Assembly (NCBI GenBank): GCA_028583405.1
Contig: CM053248.1
Location: 22,866,543-22,930,542, forward strand
Direction of reading: 5' to 3'
Length of the DNA: 64,000 nucleotides
Source of the DNA: Pogonophryne albipinna
Lineage: Eukaryota > Chordata > Actinopteri > Perciformes > Artedidraconidae
Under the pieces are notes generated by a model. The model was not told the DNA's origin. It did no database searches and saw only the letters and a list, made by a program, of their open reading frames with translations. Of this stretch, positions 22,416-35,990 are shown piece after piece (the first letter of the stretch is position 1; each line of letters opens with the position of its first letter). The translations under genes were made by a program, and so were the position numbers.

Positions 22416-25400
22416 TCACAGCTCGTGGCCGTAGACGTGATCTTCGTACACCGCCTGCTCCATGTTGTCACAGATCAACGTGCAGTAGGGACACAATCGG
22501 TGACTCCGCTCGTGCTGCTCCAGTTCGTGTTGGGTTATGCCGGGGAAGCTCTCCTGGCAGTGACGACACACCAGCACCTGCTGAAATCGAGATGGTAACA
22601 AAATATGGAGCGGATTACGTGTTAAGGCCTCCTTCAAAAATAAACGGTAAACAGCCAAGGTACACTCAAGCTCAAGTGTTAGATCCAGAGCTCCGTCAGG
22701 GAGGGAGGATTTCTCTTTTAGTGTGTGTTTTGATGGGTTGACGGTTGCCTAAGTTTGTTTCAATACTAGAAATGACAAAAGTGTACTAGGGCCATTGTAG
22801 GAAAATGATATATGTTATCTGACTCGCATATGAACGGACAATGTGGTTTTGTCAATGAACCACATTGCCTTACCTTGAAAAATTGGACATTTTATGAATC
22901 TCAGAGAATAATCAAGTTATTTTTTCTCCCAGCTGCTTTATTTATTTGACCTACAATGGCCCTAATACATTTGATGTACGAATTTGGTTATTTAGGTTGT
23001 ATAAAACGGACTGTTAACTAGCTGGTACTCTATAGGTTTCCATTTAGTACCATGTCTTCATAGTGTCTGAGAAATATGTAGAGGGATGTTTAGCAAATAC
23101 TGATATGAAAAATAAGAGCTAGAAAATATAAATAGAAGAACAGCTGCCACATGTTGTTGATATGAATCATTTGAGTGATGGGGACATGTGCGGTTGTGGC
23201 TTCCTTCCTTCCCTAATGTACTAATATTATTTAACTTACCTCTTGCTCTGTGTCTTCAGCACTTCCTGGAGGGAAAGAGTATGCATTTTCTGGAAAATAT
23301 ATTGGGAAATGGTTAGTAGATATAACAACTTTAACAACAAGGTTATGGTTTATCTTACAAATGAAATGTCTGATAAATGAAGTAACGTGATCACATAGAC
23401 ATTTTTATAAATCTGCCAGATGTTAATATGTTAATGCTAACGATAAATAACAATACATATTATGATTTTGAATGATAAAAAATGTATATATGTGTGCCTT
23501 GTATCTTATGGGTTTACAAGACAGTGGAAGTGGTCAACATTTAATTCATCACAAAATAACTAAATATTTTGAATTCCTTCCCAAACTTTGCAAATAGATT
23601 CTGGTCCCACAAAAGATTCCTTCCCTGAAGCACAACTTAAAGGGGACCCAGTTGTGCTTTTTGGTGTATTATTTCCTGTAGTGTGTTATATGAATTATGT
23701 GAATGAACACGAATTCCACCAGCCTGGCTGTGTGGTCATTAAAGATTTTAATCTAATCTAAATCTAATATAGGTTTTTGTGCATGTAAATGGTCTGCAAA
23801 GGCTAAAATCCCAAAGTTCCCTCCAGAGGGAGTTTCTCCCCCCCCTGAAACGCCTCCATTTGACTCCTTTGTTTACTTCAGTTTATGGACATCACGATGT
23901 AACACTCCAATTTCTATTGGCTAGCGCTCCAACACATTGGACGTGATAGGCTAAAGGGCGGGACATCTCAAGCGATTGACCAATCACAAAACTGGCCAGC
24001 TAACAGCTAACTCAACCTGAAAATGAGCATAATAGGGCCCCTTTAAGTTTCATAATCATTCAAGCAAAAATAACTCAACGTGGATGAAGTTAATTTGACT
24101 AAAAAAAAAAAAAAACGACATCCTAGTAAAAAGTAAAGTTGAAACAGTTAAAGCCATTCTCAGTTTCACATACTGTAGCTTACATTACAAAAAAAGTCTT
24201 CCTTGGAGTTTAAGCTGCCGCTACGGCTAATGCTAGTGTTCCTGAGCCAAACTGTGCACATAGTAATTGTTTTCTTTTGTTTAAATAATACTTCACGTTA
24301 AGTTCTATACTCTAGTATACCTAAAAAAAGGTGTGTAACTTGTGTTTAACTCATAAAGCAACACATCATTTCCCCTAACATGACACACATTAAAACTGTT
24401 AAAGTAAAAGCTTCTTAAGAAAAAAGAAAAGCGCTTTATAAATGTAATGTGTTATTATTATTATGTCTAAATAGAGAGGCTATGTCTTTGGCGGTTGGCA
24501 GATTTATGTCCTAATGGTATATAAATATCGTCATATAGCCCAACACTGATGTCTATTCCTGTCTGGTACTAGATATTACCTCAAGTAAACGGTTCTGGGA
24601 AAGACAAGTTGCCATTATCATTTTACATTTCTTGAAGCTCTACAATTGAAAATCCATTCACCTCCAATGTCTCAGTTGTCTGAGGTGAACCTACCCTTAA
24701 TACTGCGAGAAAAACATTCTTGGAATTAACTTTTTAACTCTCTTCTTTAAATACAGCAAAAATAATTTTCTCACCTATGGTGTCGTACACATGCACTTCA
24801 GGTGTGTCCTGCTGCGGCTGCCAGTTGTCGGTGGGTGATGCAGAGGCAGCACGTGGGGGGGTCTCAGGCTGCCTGGACGGTAAGTCAGCGGGGGGTACTG
24901 AGTGGTGTTCGTCATAAACTCTGCGCAGCCCATCGATATCATTATTAAGACTCTGACGGAAGAAATACAGTTAGCATCTATCACCACGTGGTGTAACCAT
25001 TGTGCATGTGCATATACATTTCTACTATTAGAAATACATTTCTACTCTCACTTACTTAAATGAATGGTATTGTGTTTATTCTCTTTTTCAGAGATTGGCA
25101 CTAATTAATGTTATGCCCTTAAAATCTAAATAACTTAAATAACATACATTTAAAAAAAAGAGGCCACTTTAAACTGAAAAAGTGTTCACGTACCTGGTTT
25201 TCTTTGTGGAGCCCTTCTTTCTCGTGTCTTAGCAGCATGATCATATCTTCCTTGTCCTCTACAATGCCCTCTATATCTGCGATTGCTGCATGTGCATCTG
25301 CGAGCTGTAGCTGAAAAGAATGAAGGAAAACAAGCCTCAGTGTTAAACATGTCCTAGTATGAAGCAAAAAATGGGCCCCTTTAAGATTTCCTTGACCTGA

Positions 25401-28400
25401 ACTTCTCTACCGACCGATAGCTTGAACTTGTAGCCACCTAATATTAGCTAATTTTTTGAGTTTACCTCTATTTTGTTACTTTTCCGTTGTTCCTTGTCCA
25501 ATGATTTGATAATCTTCTCTGACTGTTCCCTGACTTCCAGTAGATCTTTCTCCAGAAACTCAGATTGTCTCACACTTTTTTTGGCTTCCTCTCTCTCGGA
25601 CACGAGCTGCAGCTGAACTTCCTGTAGCTGGGTGGCCAGAGTCTGACACTTCTCCTGGAGAGAAAACAGCAATAATCATTTAGCATAAATAAAGAGTCCC
25701 GGTGTTGTTTGTATTAAAATCATTAGTATTTTGTTCCCACCCTTAGATCGTCCTCAGGACAGTTCTGCAGAGTCCCCTGCTGCGACAGCCTCTTGTGTAA
25801 CTCCTGGTTCGCCCTCTTCAGGTCGTCCATGTTGTGTGTGAGGCTTTGCAGCTTTTGCAGCTCCACAGAGAGCCTCTCCTTCTCTTTCTCACTGCTATGA
25901 AGGTCAACCTGCCAAAGGTAAAGAACACACATTTCAATACAAGATGTAAATGTTGAACTGGACGCAAGTAATCTATTAATCTGACCTTTTATTTTTTTTA
26001 GATTGACCTGATGACGTTAGTGCAACAAAGTGTTAGAACGGTGTTTATAGTGGCAAAGGTATCTCATTTTTGAACAGATTTAACTTGTGATGTTACTTTA
26101 TAGTTATGGGTGTACTATTCCCGGTATGATCTGCTCTTTAAGAGTAAGTCTGCAAATATTTGTATAGGGCTGCAACTAATTAAGAAAAGTGACTAAATTA
26201 ATCTATCATCAAAATAGTTTGTGTGCATCTGTATAAAAAAACAGTTTTAGAAAAGTGAAAATATATAGAAGGATAGAAACCAATGCGCTCTGCTTTGACA
26301 GAGTAGAAAAGTCAAATACACTAAAAGAAACAATCTAAAATAACACCATCAGGCGCTCTGCTACAAAGTAGATTTACCTGGAGAAGCTGGTCGTGGTCTT
26401 TCAACTTTAACAGTTCCCTTTGAGTTCCTCTGAGTTGAGATTCTAGCCTAAAACACCAAAAAAGCTGTTACAGGCAAAGAAACTATTTTACTTTGATGAT
26501 GAATAATAAAACGTTCAGACTCGACTCACGTGGAAATCTCCGCACTCTGATCATTGATCTTCCTGTTCAGCTCCTCGCGCTCCTCTTTCATTTGGTTGAT
26601 CTTTATCACAGCTCGATTGTATTTCTGTAAGAAAACATATGATTTATAAAAGATTTTGTCAGAGCCTTTAACAGCAAAAAAGATACAATCATCTTACCTC
26701 ATTTTGTTTTGATTCTCCATCCAAACTCAGGCTTTGACTACGTCCTTTCTGCACGGCGGCTTCATGTTGCTGCGTCTCCATCTGCTTTGTCATTTGGGTC
26801 AACATCTCCTGTTGACAGCACACCAAGGTTAGTCTTCACACCGAAAATGCAGCACTGATTTCACACGACTGAAATACAAACCTTTGCGTTGTCCGTTTCT
26901 TTCACCTGCTGCTGTAAGGTGCTCTGTAAGTTGTCATTTTCTCCCTTGATTTGATCCATTTGTTTGACCAGTTGACTCATTTCTTTCTCTTTCTGATCAT
27001 TCTGCTCCTGTAGAAATAAATCATACCATGTCAAACATCAAAGTTCAATATGTATGTAACTCTCCATGGCGCAATGAGTTCATTATCTCTCAGCAAACCT
27101 TTAAGCTGGCAGCTTCTTGCTGTTCCTTCTGTAGGTCATTTTTTAAGGTTTTGTTTTCTTTCCTTATCTGATCCAGCTCTTTCTGCAGATTATATGTCTC
27201 CTGTATGCCCTTTTCCAACTGCTCCTGGGCTCGGAAAAACACATTAAATCAATTTAAAGCTTTATTTAGATTCACCTTTCTTTCTGTCTGTTTTCATTAC
27301 ATATAAACAGTTGTGTCTGTTAAACAAGTGCTCAAATCCTCACACTTCTGCAAAAAGTACTAATTGATTATTAAATATTTCTACAGTGGTCATGTATTGA
27401 TTTAAGATACACCCGCTGGCGTTGGCTCCACATCTATCATTTGCGTTTGATACCTGTGTTGTAATAACCAGGAGGTCATCATCCACGCTGCCCTCCATGC
27501 TTTGCTCCTCTGGACTTCTGAAACAGAAAGGAGTGCTGGCTCCTCGCACGTTACCAGTACTGTTCACGTAGCAGAACTGGTAGAACTCGACCTCATCTTT
27601 AGGCAGGTAGTACTCTGATGGGACAGGAACAGAGTGAGCAAAAGCTTGTTACAATGTTTTCAGGGCTGTAACTAAAGTTTGTTTTCTTTGTTGATTCATT
27701 TATCAGTTGTTCAGCCTGTAGAAAGTCAGAAAATAGTGAAAAAGGCCAGTTAAAACTTCTAAAACTCCTTAGTATGTCCTGGGTTGTGCTTGTTTACAGG
27801 CTAAAATACAAATTATGACATTGAAGAAAATGTAAGTAGGGAATGTGTAGACTTGTGACAGGACTTTTTATTTTTTTTATCTGAAATGTCATAATTCTAA
27901 TCACTGTAAGTAATCAGTAAAATCTTAATTAGGTTGTCATTTCATTTACAAGCAGAAACACTCTCTCACTCTTGTGTTGTTGTTTTTTTAATTGTGGGAG
28001 AATGTATACTTTGGAAAAAATTGAAACTATCTGAGAAAGAAGTTGAGTTCCACACTGAGGCAGTAAACTGTGATGACAAGTCACAAGTATACATTAGTTC
28101 CTCAAAAAAACGTGTGTCAGCCACTGGTCTAAAAGACAGTAGAGGTGTTTAGTTAACTGATCAATATGTCTAAAAACAGCAAATAAATGCTGCAGGAAAC
28201 CTCCAAAATATGGAGATGTCCTGCTTTCCTCTGTTAAATATCATATTAAATATCTTTGGGTTATAGACTGAACAAACAAAACATTTCACCTTGAGATACT
28301 GGGATATACATTTTCACTATTTATTGACATTTTATAGACCATACGATCAATAAATTAATATAGAAAATAATCCGCAGATATGTCAATACTGAAAAAAACC

Positions 28401-29328
28401 CTGTTAGGAGCAACCTTTAAAGACACTGAAACTAAATATCTTGAAGCTCTGAGAAATTAGAAAGTGGAGAAAAAATAAAATCTGACCCTAGTTTGAATAG
28501 AAGACTGAATAAGAGATGATGCCAACAACACTGAGCCAAAGGATCAGATGTGTGTCATCATAGCAGCGCATAAAACCGATTTAAGAGCCACTAATTACTC
28601 ATGACCTGTTTACACTTTACATTCAGTGTTCCAGACATCTGAAGGCCACGTAACAAGCATGACTAAGCATTATCACCCTGTGGGAAAAGTGAAACTATTC
28701 CTTACCTTTAAAATAAGCTTGCCTGTTGGCAGACTCTTGCCCTACCACATCCAGAGATGGCTCCACCCAAACAAAGGTATGATAATCCTTTGTTGAGCTC
28801 CATCCCACCTGAAGAGGAGACAAAACAAGAAATGCACCACGCAGATATATAAAAACAAATCACTTGAGCACAGGTACTTTTCCTATCTGGTTGAATGTTG
28901 CCCTTTGAATTTAGATGTATCATGTTTGATTAGGACGGGCCAAATAATGATAATAATTTTTTAGAAAGAAACATTTTTACTTTTTTCATTTCCTGTTTTC
29001 ATCAGAATACATTTTCTGGAAACCAACTAAACTGCCTAAACATATTTTCCCAATGTGTTCCTGTGACTGATTTGAAATGTCCATACCAACATGAAATCAA
29101 ATTACGAAGGAACTACAATGATTATTTCTTGCTAAAGCAACTTTTACATTTTTTCCTCACCTTAAAAATGCCCACCCAGTCCCTGGGGTTCGGCTGGAAG
29201 GCAGCAGTGAGGGTGTAGCAGCAGGTGATTCCGGGGATTGAAGGCGGGTATGAGTACGGGGTGTCAGTGAACACCACCTGGGAGAAGGTGTGGGGATTAC
29301 GGTCCTCGGCCTCTGCGGGGTTCTCCAT
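22416..29328 (-). CDS. calcoco2: CALCOCO2/NDP52-like selective autophagy receptor
   Basis: Fourteen coding exons in transcript order (plus coordinates): 29328-29161, 28808-28706, 27614-27454, 27224-27099, 27007-26882, 26808-26698, 26624-26530, 26447-26378, 25908-25741, 25654-25466, 25310-25194, 24952-24775, 23289-23240, 22580-22416. They total 1827 nt, giving 608 aa. Residues about 12-130 are a SKICH domain ([58 protein letters not shown]). Next comes LLVI at 138-141, in the position of the NDP52 non-canonical LC3C-interacting motif (ILVV). A long coiled coil (about 145-478) follows, then an acidic/proline-rich linker and two C-terminal zinc-finger-like units (CRHC...H...H and CPYC...DHVYGH), where NDP52 binds ubiquitin and galectin-8. 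Human CALCOCO2 is 446 aa; the excess here is coiled coil. Synteny beside ttll6 and snf8 favours CALCOCO2 over TAX1BP1 or CALCOCO1. Confidence 0.92.
23637..24046. mobile_element. MITE flanked by TTAA, with a nested insertion, in calcoco2 intron
   Basis: TTAA flanks both ends (23637-23640 and 24043-24046). Inside, the ends are inverted: AGGGGACCC on the left and, read inward, AGGGGCCCT on the right. A TTAA duplication is the piggyBac signature, although other superfamilies are possible. About 90 bp ending in a TCTAATCTAAATCTAAT tail (roughly 23690-23772) interrupts the element and looks like a separate retroposed insertion. The right-end module (CCTGAAAATGAGCATAATAG) recurs at 38515-38545. Confidence 0.65.
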
Positions 29329-29758
29329 GGGGAGCTGCAGCCAATAAACAAGATAACCACATGACAGCAGGGGAAATGTCAGATATCAGCACCCGTGTTT
29401 TCTCAGGCTCCCTTCTTCCTGTTGTTGTTGAAGCGTAGCCCCCAACCTTTAGTTTCATTTTCCTCCAAATCCATTACGCATTCAAAATTAACTCAGAAAC
29501 ACAGCGTTAAAGAGGCTTAAACGTTTATTAAAACGAGTTCGTCTCTCACTAAGGGTGATATTTAATCTGTTTTACAAACTTTTAGAGAGTAATTAACGTT
29601 TTTTAAACATAAAATTAAAGAAAGCGAAAGTGAGCTGCGGCAACAAAGACCGTACCCGAAACATTATAAAATGTTAACTTTAATAAACAAAATAGTTTAC
29701 TTCTTCAAGACTACATACATTTTCTGACTAAATGTTGAAACAAAGACACAAAACTTAC

Positions 29759-29815
29759 ATTTGCAGGCACTTGTCACAACACCGACATCAACCGTCTTCT
29801 CAGGTCGGATTCAGG
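29759..29815 (-). promoter_or_regulatory. calcoco2: calcoco2 probable 5' UTR exon and promoter
   Basis: On the minus strand a donor GTAAGT lies at about 29753-29758, immediately 3' of a GC-richer block (29759-29815) containing CTGAATCCGACCTGAG-like sequence. This is about 430 bp upstream of the ATG-bearing exon, so it is a good candidate for noncoding exon 1. The start site is inferred. Confidence 0.4.
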
Positions 29816-32800
29816 CGCTGTGATGAGTTCAAGTTCTGTTCGGATGTTTGTAGTACCAACTTCGTAAACACCGACAAAACGTGCATGTAAAATGTCCCAG
29901 TAAAAAAAGTTACCCATAATTTCACTTTTTCATGTGATTTTACAGAATATATTAAGATTCTTAAACCTATAAACACCAAAAAGTAATACAACACCGAAAC
30001 ATGTGATTAATACTTGATTTTCACCTAATTAATATATAGCCTATCTTGCGATATAATATATATTTGCACTCTATTTTTGCAATCAACTCTTTTCCATTTT
30101 TAACTGCAATTGCTAAGCAACACTTTATTATAACTCTTTTCTTTGACCGACATCCCCACTTAGTTTCCAATTTTCTACATTATGTATGGTTAATAGACTG
30201 CTATCAGTTTTATGTGTTGTAGCCTACGTGTTACTAATTTACTACACATTTAAAATAGATTTACAACCCAGGCTAAACGCGCAAGTACACATACAATACA
30301 TAGGCCTAGCTGCCTTGTTTCAGATTGTTCCAAAGGCATCAGCAGTTGCGTGAGAAAAGTCCCGTATGCTGAATTATGGGAATTGTAGGCCAATATAAAC
30401 AACTCACTCACTCCTATCTTCTGCAGTGTGACATAAAAACACAAGAGGGAGCCACACACTGAATACGTGTGATGATCTTTGTAATTATGTTACTACAATA
30501 AACCCTTAGACATTGCTCGGTTCAAAACTCAGTGTGTGTTTTGACTTATATATTCCTGCTTTTCATTTCTGCATGACAGGCTCCTAACATAAAGGTCCAG
30601 CATGCTTTGGGAGATAAGACTAAAGAGAGCTCTGTGATTTAGTGTGTATGTATTTTCTATTAAGATGTATTCATTTGATCAATAACGACGCTTCTTGATA
30701 ATAATATTAAAAAAACACGTTTCACTGCAACTTTTATTTATAATTTTCACCACCATTTTTATGCTACTTTACTTTAGTAACTATTTTACACATCAATACC
30801 ATGAGTAAAATCATTATCATTTTCAAGTATAAGAAATATAATGTTGCCATGCTAACTTTCATTAACCATAATGTCAAAGGACGTAGGAAGAATAAACTTC
30901 AAAAATAAAAAACAATTGTTACACAAATAATATTTAAAACAAATGCACCATATTAACCAATGCATACATAAATAAAACTGATAACGGTACCATCTGATAC
31001 ATGTTTTTGCCTACACTTATTAGGAAATACATATTGAAAATAAATGAATCTGTATAGTTTTACTTAGCTTAGGATGCAAAGGTATGAATTACAACAGATC
31101 ACGGAACTTTTTTTTCTAATAATCTACATTTTAATTTCGGAGAGACAAGTATATATTTTCTATGAGAATTACGTTACAATTACAGAAAACCTTATCTTGA
31201 AACAAACTGCAAGGCACACCTGTGGTTGTTTTATTGTGTATCTTTTCTAGTCGATGAGCCAACAACCAATCAGACACGAGAACTCTCACACCCCCGGCTT
31301 GTGATAGGCTAAGGGCGTAACGGAGGACGTTCCACCCAAAAAAGGCACCACGGCGCGTGTTGGCCTCGAGTTCATTCATGTTTACATTTGTAGGTTTCGT
31401 CCCCACTGTGTGTCAAGCCAAGAAGACTACAATACGACCCTCCTGACATCAGCCACGTTACTCAAGGATGCTCGGTTAGTTTGTTGGCCGGTAACGAGAA
31501 TACTTACCTATGTAGAGCGGTAATGTCACGCTTATAACGTTTGTACTTGTCTAAAAGTGAATTGTTTAACGTCTCCTGCTAGCTGGCAGTTAGCCTGAAG
31601 CATTCCGTTACCATAGCAACTATACAGTACAAATTATTAGCATATAGCTAGCTACAACTCATGTTGCTAGCTCACGATGTTTAATCTTTGATTTCTTTAA
31701 ATGGTGACTACCTGAAACTTTCAAACACTCGTGTTAAACATTACAAATACAATTCAGAGATGTTGCTCACAAACAGAAAACGTATTAAACTAAACTGCCG
31801 CACGTTAGGCCTAATTTAGGTGAAATAAATGCGACCTAGAAGTCTCTCACGAGCAGGGGTGGAACAGGTATTTACATCAATAGCCTACTAATACTACGCT
31901 GTACATACTCTGTTAAAAGTAAAACTGTTACATTACTCTAACTGTTACATTACAACTAATACAATAGTGAATGTGTAAAGTAACTATAGCTGTCAAATAA
32001 TTGAAGTAAGAAAAAAAGAACATTACCTCTTAAATGTAGTGTTTTAAGTACAAAGGGTCATGAATAAAAAAGACTCAAGTAAAGTACAAGTAGCTTTAAT
32101 GTTTAGCTTAAGTACAGTATTTACATAAATGTACTTTGTTACATTGACATGATCTATTTATTTGTAGCCTCACAGCATAGCCCTCCTTTGTGCTCTGCAA
32201 AAAATGACATTGTCACCTCTTTGCATATTCAATTCACTAAGTTGTACTTTATTTACTGACAACATTTATTTAATGACACACCTGAGACATTATTTAATAA
32301 TATTTAAAAGAAAGGATCACATTAATTTCTCCTACTTGCATTTTATATCTCTCCCTAAAAATACTTTGTCAGATTAAATTATTATTGCCATTCTCTGTAA
32401 TTAAATGAGAGATCACGTTGCCAATGTGATTCTCACTTAGTCATGCAGTTTAAACGCCTTTTAAATACAGTAAAGTATTCAGACAATTCAGCAACAGACT
32501 TTAGTGGTGGAAGCTTAGCAGGCAAGCATAATAAAGACAAAAGAAAGATAAGAGAGTGTTGAAGGGTGTAGGATATTAACTAATTATTAATACTAATACT
32601 AATAATTTATTGATAATCAAGAAAGGATATCAGCTACGGTTGCATCCACGCCAAGATGTTGTGCTTTTCATTTATTGTCCCTCAATATTTTCCTCCAGTC
32701 TTGTTTATTTCAGATTGACACCTGGGAGATATAAGACACATTGTATTGTTTGTCTACAACTTTAACCAGCATTTCCCCTTCTGCCTGTACTTCATTTGTA

Positions 32801-35800
32801 ATGTCTTCAATGGAAGACCAGGCTTCAACTGAAGGTTCTCCATTTCAAATTGGCTCCAAGATGGATGTCCAACCTGTTCACTTACACCACACACTGTCAC
32901 TCTGCTTTTCAGCACAGATTTAAATTCAACAACTCGAGCTGTAGAAAAACACATCTCCTATTTCAGTGAACAAATATCAGGGATTATCTCTCTCCTCTCT
33001 CCCAGTGAGGGCTCATTGCCGCTCATTTTGCTCTCCCATCATGTCATGTGGGATCAGGTGTTTGTCTCCACAGTTTCTAATTGGTCACCAGATCCACCAC
33101 TGGGCTCGTTGCTTGAGTGTGTTAGTCAATCTGAACTGAGGATACAAATCTATTCTCTTTTTTTCAAAGATTCCAGCGGCAGACAGTGCATGAGGTGGAG
33201 ATGTGGATCATTGGTTTTTCGACTGAGTAGTGTGACAGCGTCTTAAAGAGCTCTTGAAACAAGGATTTGTGTACCAAAGACGAAAGCAGACGGATAAGGG
33301 AGGCAGCATCTTCCATCACCTTTGTCCTCACAGATGTAGGCTCAACACTGCAGGTGAGTAAGAGCCATTTCTTGAAGTGAAGACGGTAAACAAGGTTACT
33401 CATTTCCAAATTAAAAAAGTTACAATAATCTTAAATGCATACAGTCTGCAGATGTGTTTCTAATATTCAGTCTGTGTAGTAGTGCAGTCTTAAAAATGAC
33501 GACAAAGTTAATTTAACATCTCTCAAACACTGAACCTTATTACTTTTGTTGTTTAACCAGACATGCATTCATTTTAAGTGGCAGTTTAAGGCTTTAGTGG
33601 TTTCAAATAAACTGGCAAGTTGATTACTAGAACTAAAAGATGATTAGTGCTGATTTTAAAGAAATTGTTAGTTATTTAACCAAAAATAGGAGAGCATTTG
33701 TGTGTTATTGCCTTTAGTATGTGACAAATTGTGTTGCTTTTCTGTTTCATATCATCGCAAATGTATTGGCAGTTGTCAGATGAAATTAGCAATTTTAAGA
33801 CAAAACGTGGGCTTTGGTTACACTCCTGTACATTCCATTCCAGTTAAACTCAGCTTTACTTATTTATATTGTACCTTTTGTACAAACATGCAGCCCAAAG
33901 TGCTTCACATGTTTGCAACACTAAATAACCTACAACATTAAAACAATATAATGCTCAAAATCAATGAATAAAACTCATAATGAAAACTCATTTAAAATAT
34001 GCGGCACATTTATTTATATTGTTTTAATTATTTAACTTGAAAATAAAGTTTTACAACTATTACTAATATTGCAGCATCATTGTGAATGTTGACAAGTGAG
34101 AGGCAGTCTGCTGAACCAGGTGGAAAAGCTAATAAGACAAGAAATTATCTTTTCCTTCATGACATTAAAATAATTAAGCAGCAGTGAAACCTCTGCTCCG
34201 TAGAAGCAAGAGATACATTTCAAAAATTGCAAGGGTATCCCCTTTAAAGACGTTTCAGTGTTTAGTGCTTTAGTACTTATTTTGTTAATTATTAAAGGAA
34301 ATACGGTGATGGTATGTCTTGTCATGGTGTAGCCTAAATGCAGGGTCTTATGCAATGATACTTAGCAGATTACAAAGTAATTCTCACTGGGTCCAGTCGT
34401 TGTTGGTTGAGGACAGATAATTAGGTGTTATTACCTGATGTTGTTGTTGTTGTTGCACGCTGAGAGAAAACCTTGGAGAAGCCCTTTGCGGGACTGTAAC
34501 TGTATCCGGGCTGAGGTCAGCGGTGCGTCTCGGCCCGATGTAAAGCTCACAGTTCAGGACCAGGATTATCTAGATCATTGGATCAGAATACTGTCACCGA
34601 GCACCGTAACCTCCCACAGGGTGCCTGGGATGTCCTCCATACTGCCACCACGTTCTCCATCATTACCACAAATTAACTTGCCCCCACTTTCAACCCTACA
34701 AGACACCAGATAGGAGGCTGAGGAGAGCAGCTGAGATGCTGCTGTGACGATTGTCGTCCACTGTGCTCAGGTCAGAGTGCAGACGGACATAGAAAGACTA
34801 TCAATTGAACTACACCTGCCTGGGTTTATTCCTATAAACTTTGGATTTTTAGACATGCTGGAACAGGGCTTTATATCGATCAGTTGATTCATCACTCTGG
34901 TCCAGACCTAAATATCTCTACAACTATTACATTGATTGTCATTTAAACAATTTACTGATGTTATTGGCCCCCTGAAGACGAACCCTTATGACTTTGGTGA
35001 CGCTCTGAATTTTGCTCTGGTACCACCATGAGGTGTACATTTCTGGTTTGGACTCAAATATATCAACAAATATTTGATGGTTTGCCATGAAATTGTTACA
35101 CACTTGTATGTTCCCCGTTAGGGTGAATTGTTATTACCTTGGTTTGAATCAAAGGGACACTACTAAAACCATAAAAAAACTACAATACTTTAAAGAACGA
35201 GTGTGTATGTTATAGTGGCGTATAAAGGTAACGGTGGACATTGTAACCAAATTAATATTACAACGCTCAACCCTTTTGTTTACCAGTGCGTGACAAGTGG
35301 CCTTCAAGTAACCTGAAGTTGGTTTGTCCATTGTGGGCTACCGTAGAAAAGTCAGGTGAAACATGGCGCACTCACGGCAGAGATACACCTTTATTTATCC
35401 CCGTGGAGAAATTCAGGAGTTAAAGCAGCAACAGAGTGAGAATGAAAAACAGGACAGTACAGATTCACACAAAGTAAAAAAATAAATAATACAAATGATA
35501 TAGTAACTGTTAAAACAACAACAACAACAACAACAACAAGGTAAACGTTGCCTTGTTCTAAGCAAACCCAATTCTTAGTTTCAGGTACTAATACGCTAAT
35601 GCTTCCTGTTCCTTTTGTATCAACACTACGAAAAGCTCTGGTTGGCATTACATTTAATTCCCACTTGCTCTTGTCAAACTATTAATGACCATTTGTATCC
35701 GTCCTGCCATAATAACCTTTGAATGCGGGTGTTTGACATTGTGCTGACAGCCAGAGCACTCACCTGATGAGAGGAGTGGAAACGGTAACATGAGTCCTTG

Positions 35801-35990
35801 CTCGCACTTACACCATGTCCTTTGTTCTGTTTGATTGAATTTCATTGGCTTCAATGGCTGTGCCCATTAAAACATACCATGGGAAAGAGTGGACTGGCAT
35901 ACTTTGTAAACTGTCACATAATGTGTGCTTTTAAAAAAATATTTGCTCACATTCAAATGAGTGCATTTCTTTTTGTTTTCCACATCCAGG
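29816..35990. other. calcoco2-ttll6 divergent spacer with candidate ttll6 5' exons and repeat fragments
   Basis: No protein-coding exon is recognised. A CCAAT box (ACAACCAATCAG, about 31260) precedes a GC-richer block at 31300-31450 that could be a promoter. The block at about 33177-33353 ends CTGCAG then GTGAGT, a consensus donor, after a T-rich acceptor tract, and could be a 5' UTR exon. Two stretches look like common fish repeat debris: 31855-32150 (repeated AAGTAC / AAGTAAAGTAC words) and 35386-35440 (CTTTATTTATCCCCGTGG type). A short CAA run is at about 35515-35540. Confidence 0.4.
33177..33353 (+). other. Candidate noncoding 5' exon of ttll6
   Basis: A pyrimidine-rich tract ends in TTCCAG at 33176 and the block closes with CTGCAG followed by GTGAGT at 33354. 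No long frame is present and upstream ATGs are followed by stops, so it would be untranslated. Its link to ttll6 is only positional. Confidence 0.28.

Noticed and set aside
22385..22741. 118-codon plus-strand frame
   Set aside because: It is the antisense shadow of the last calcoco2 exon plus intron.
34438..34713. 91-codon frame in the calcoco2-ttll6 spacer
   Set aside because: No recognisable domain. The start follows a GTT repeat and there is no convincing acceptor; retained only as general 5' flank of ttll6.
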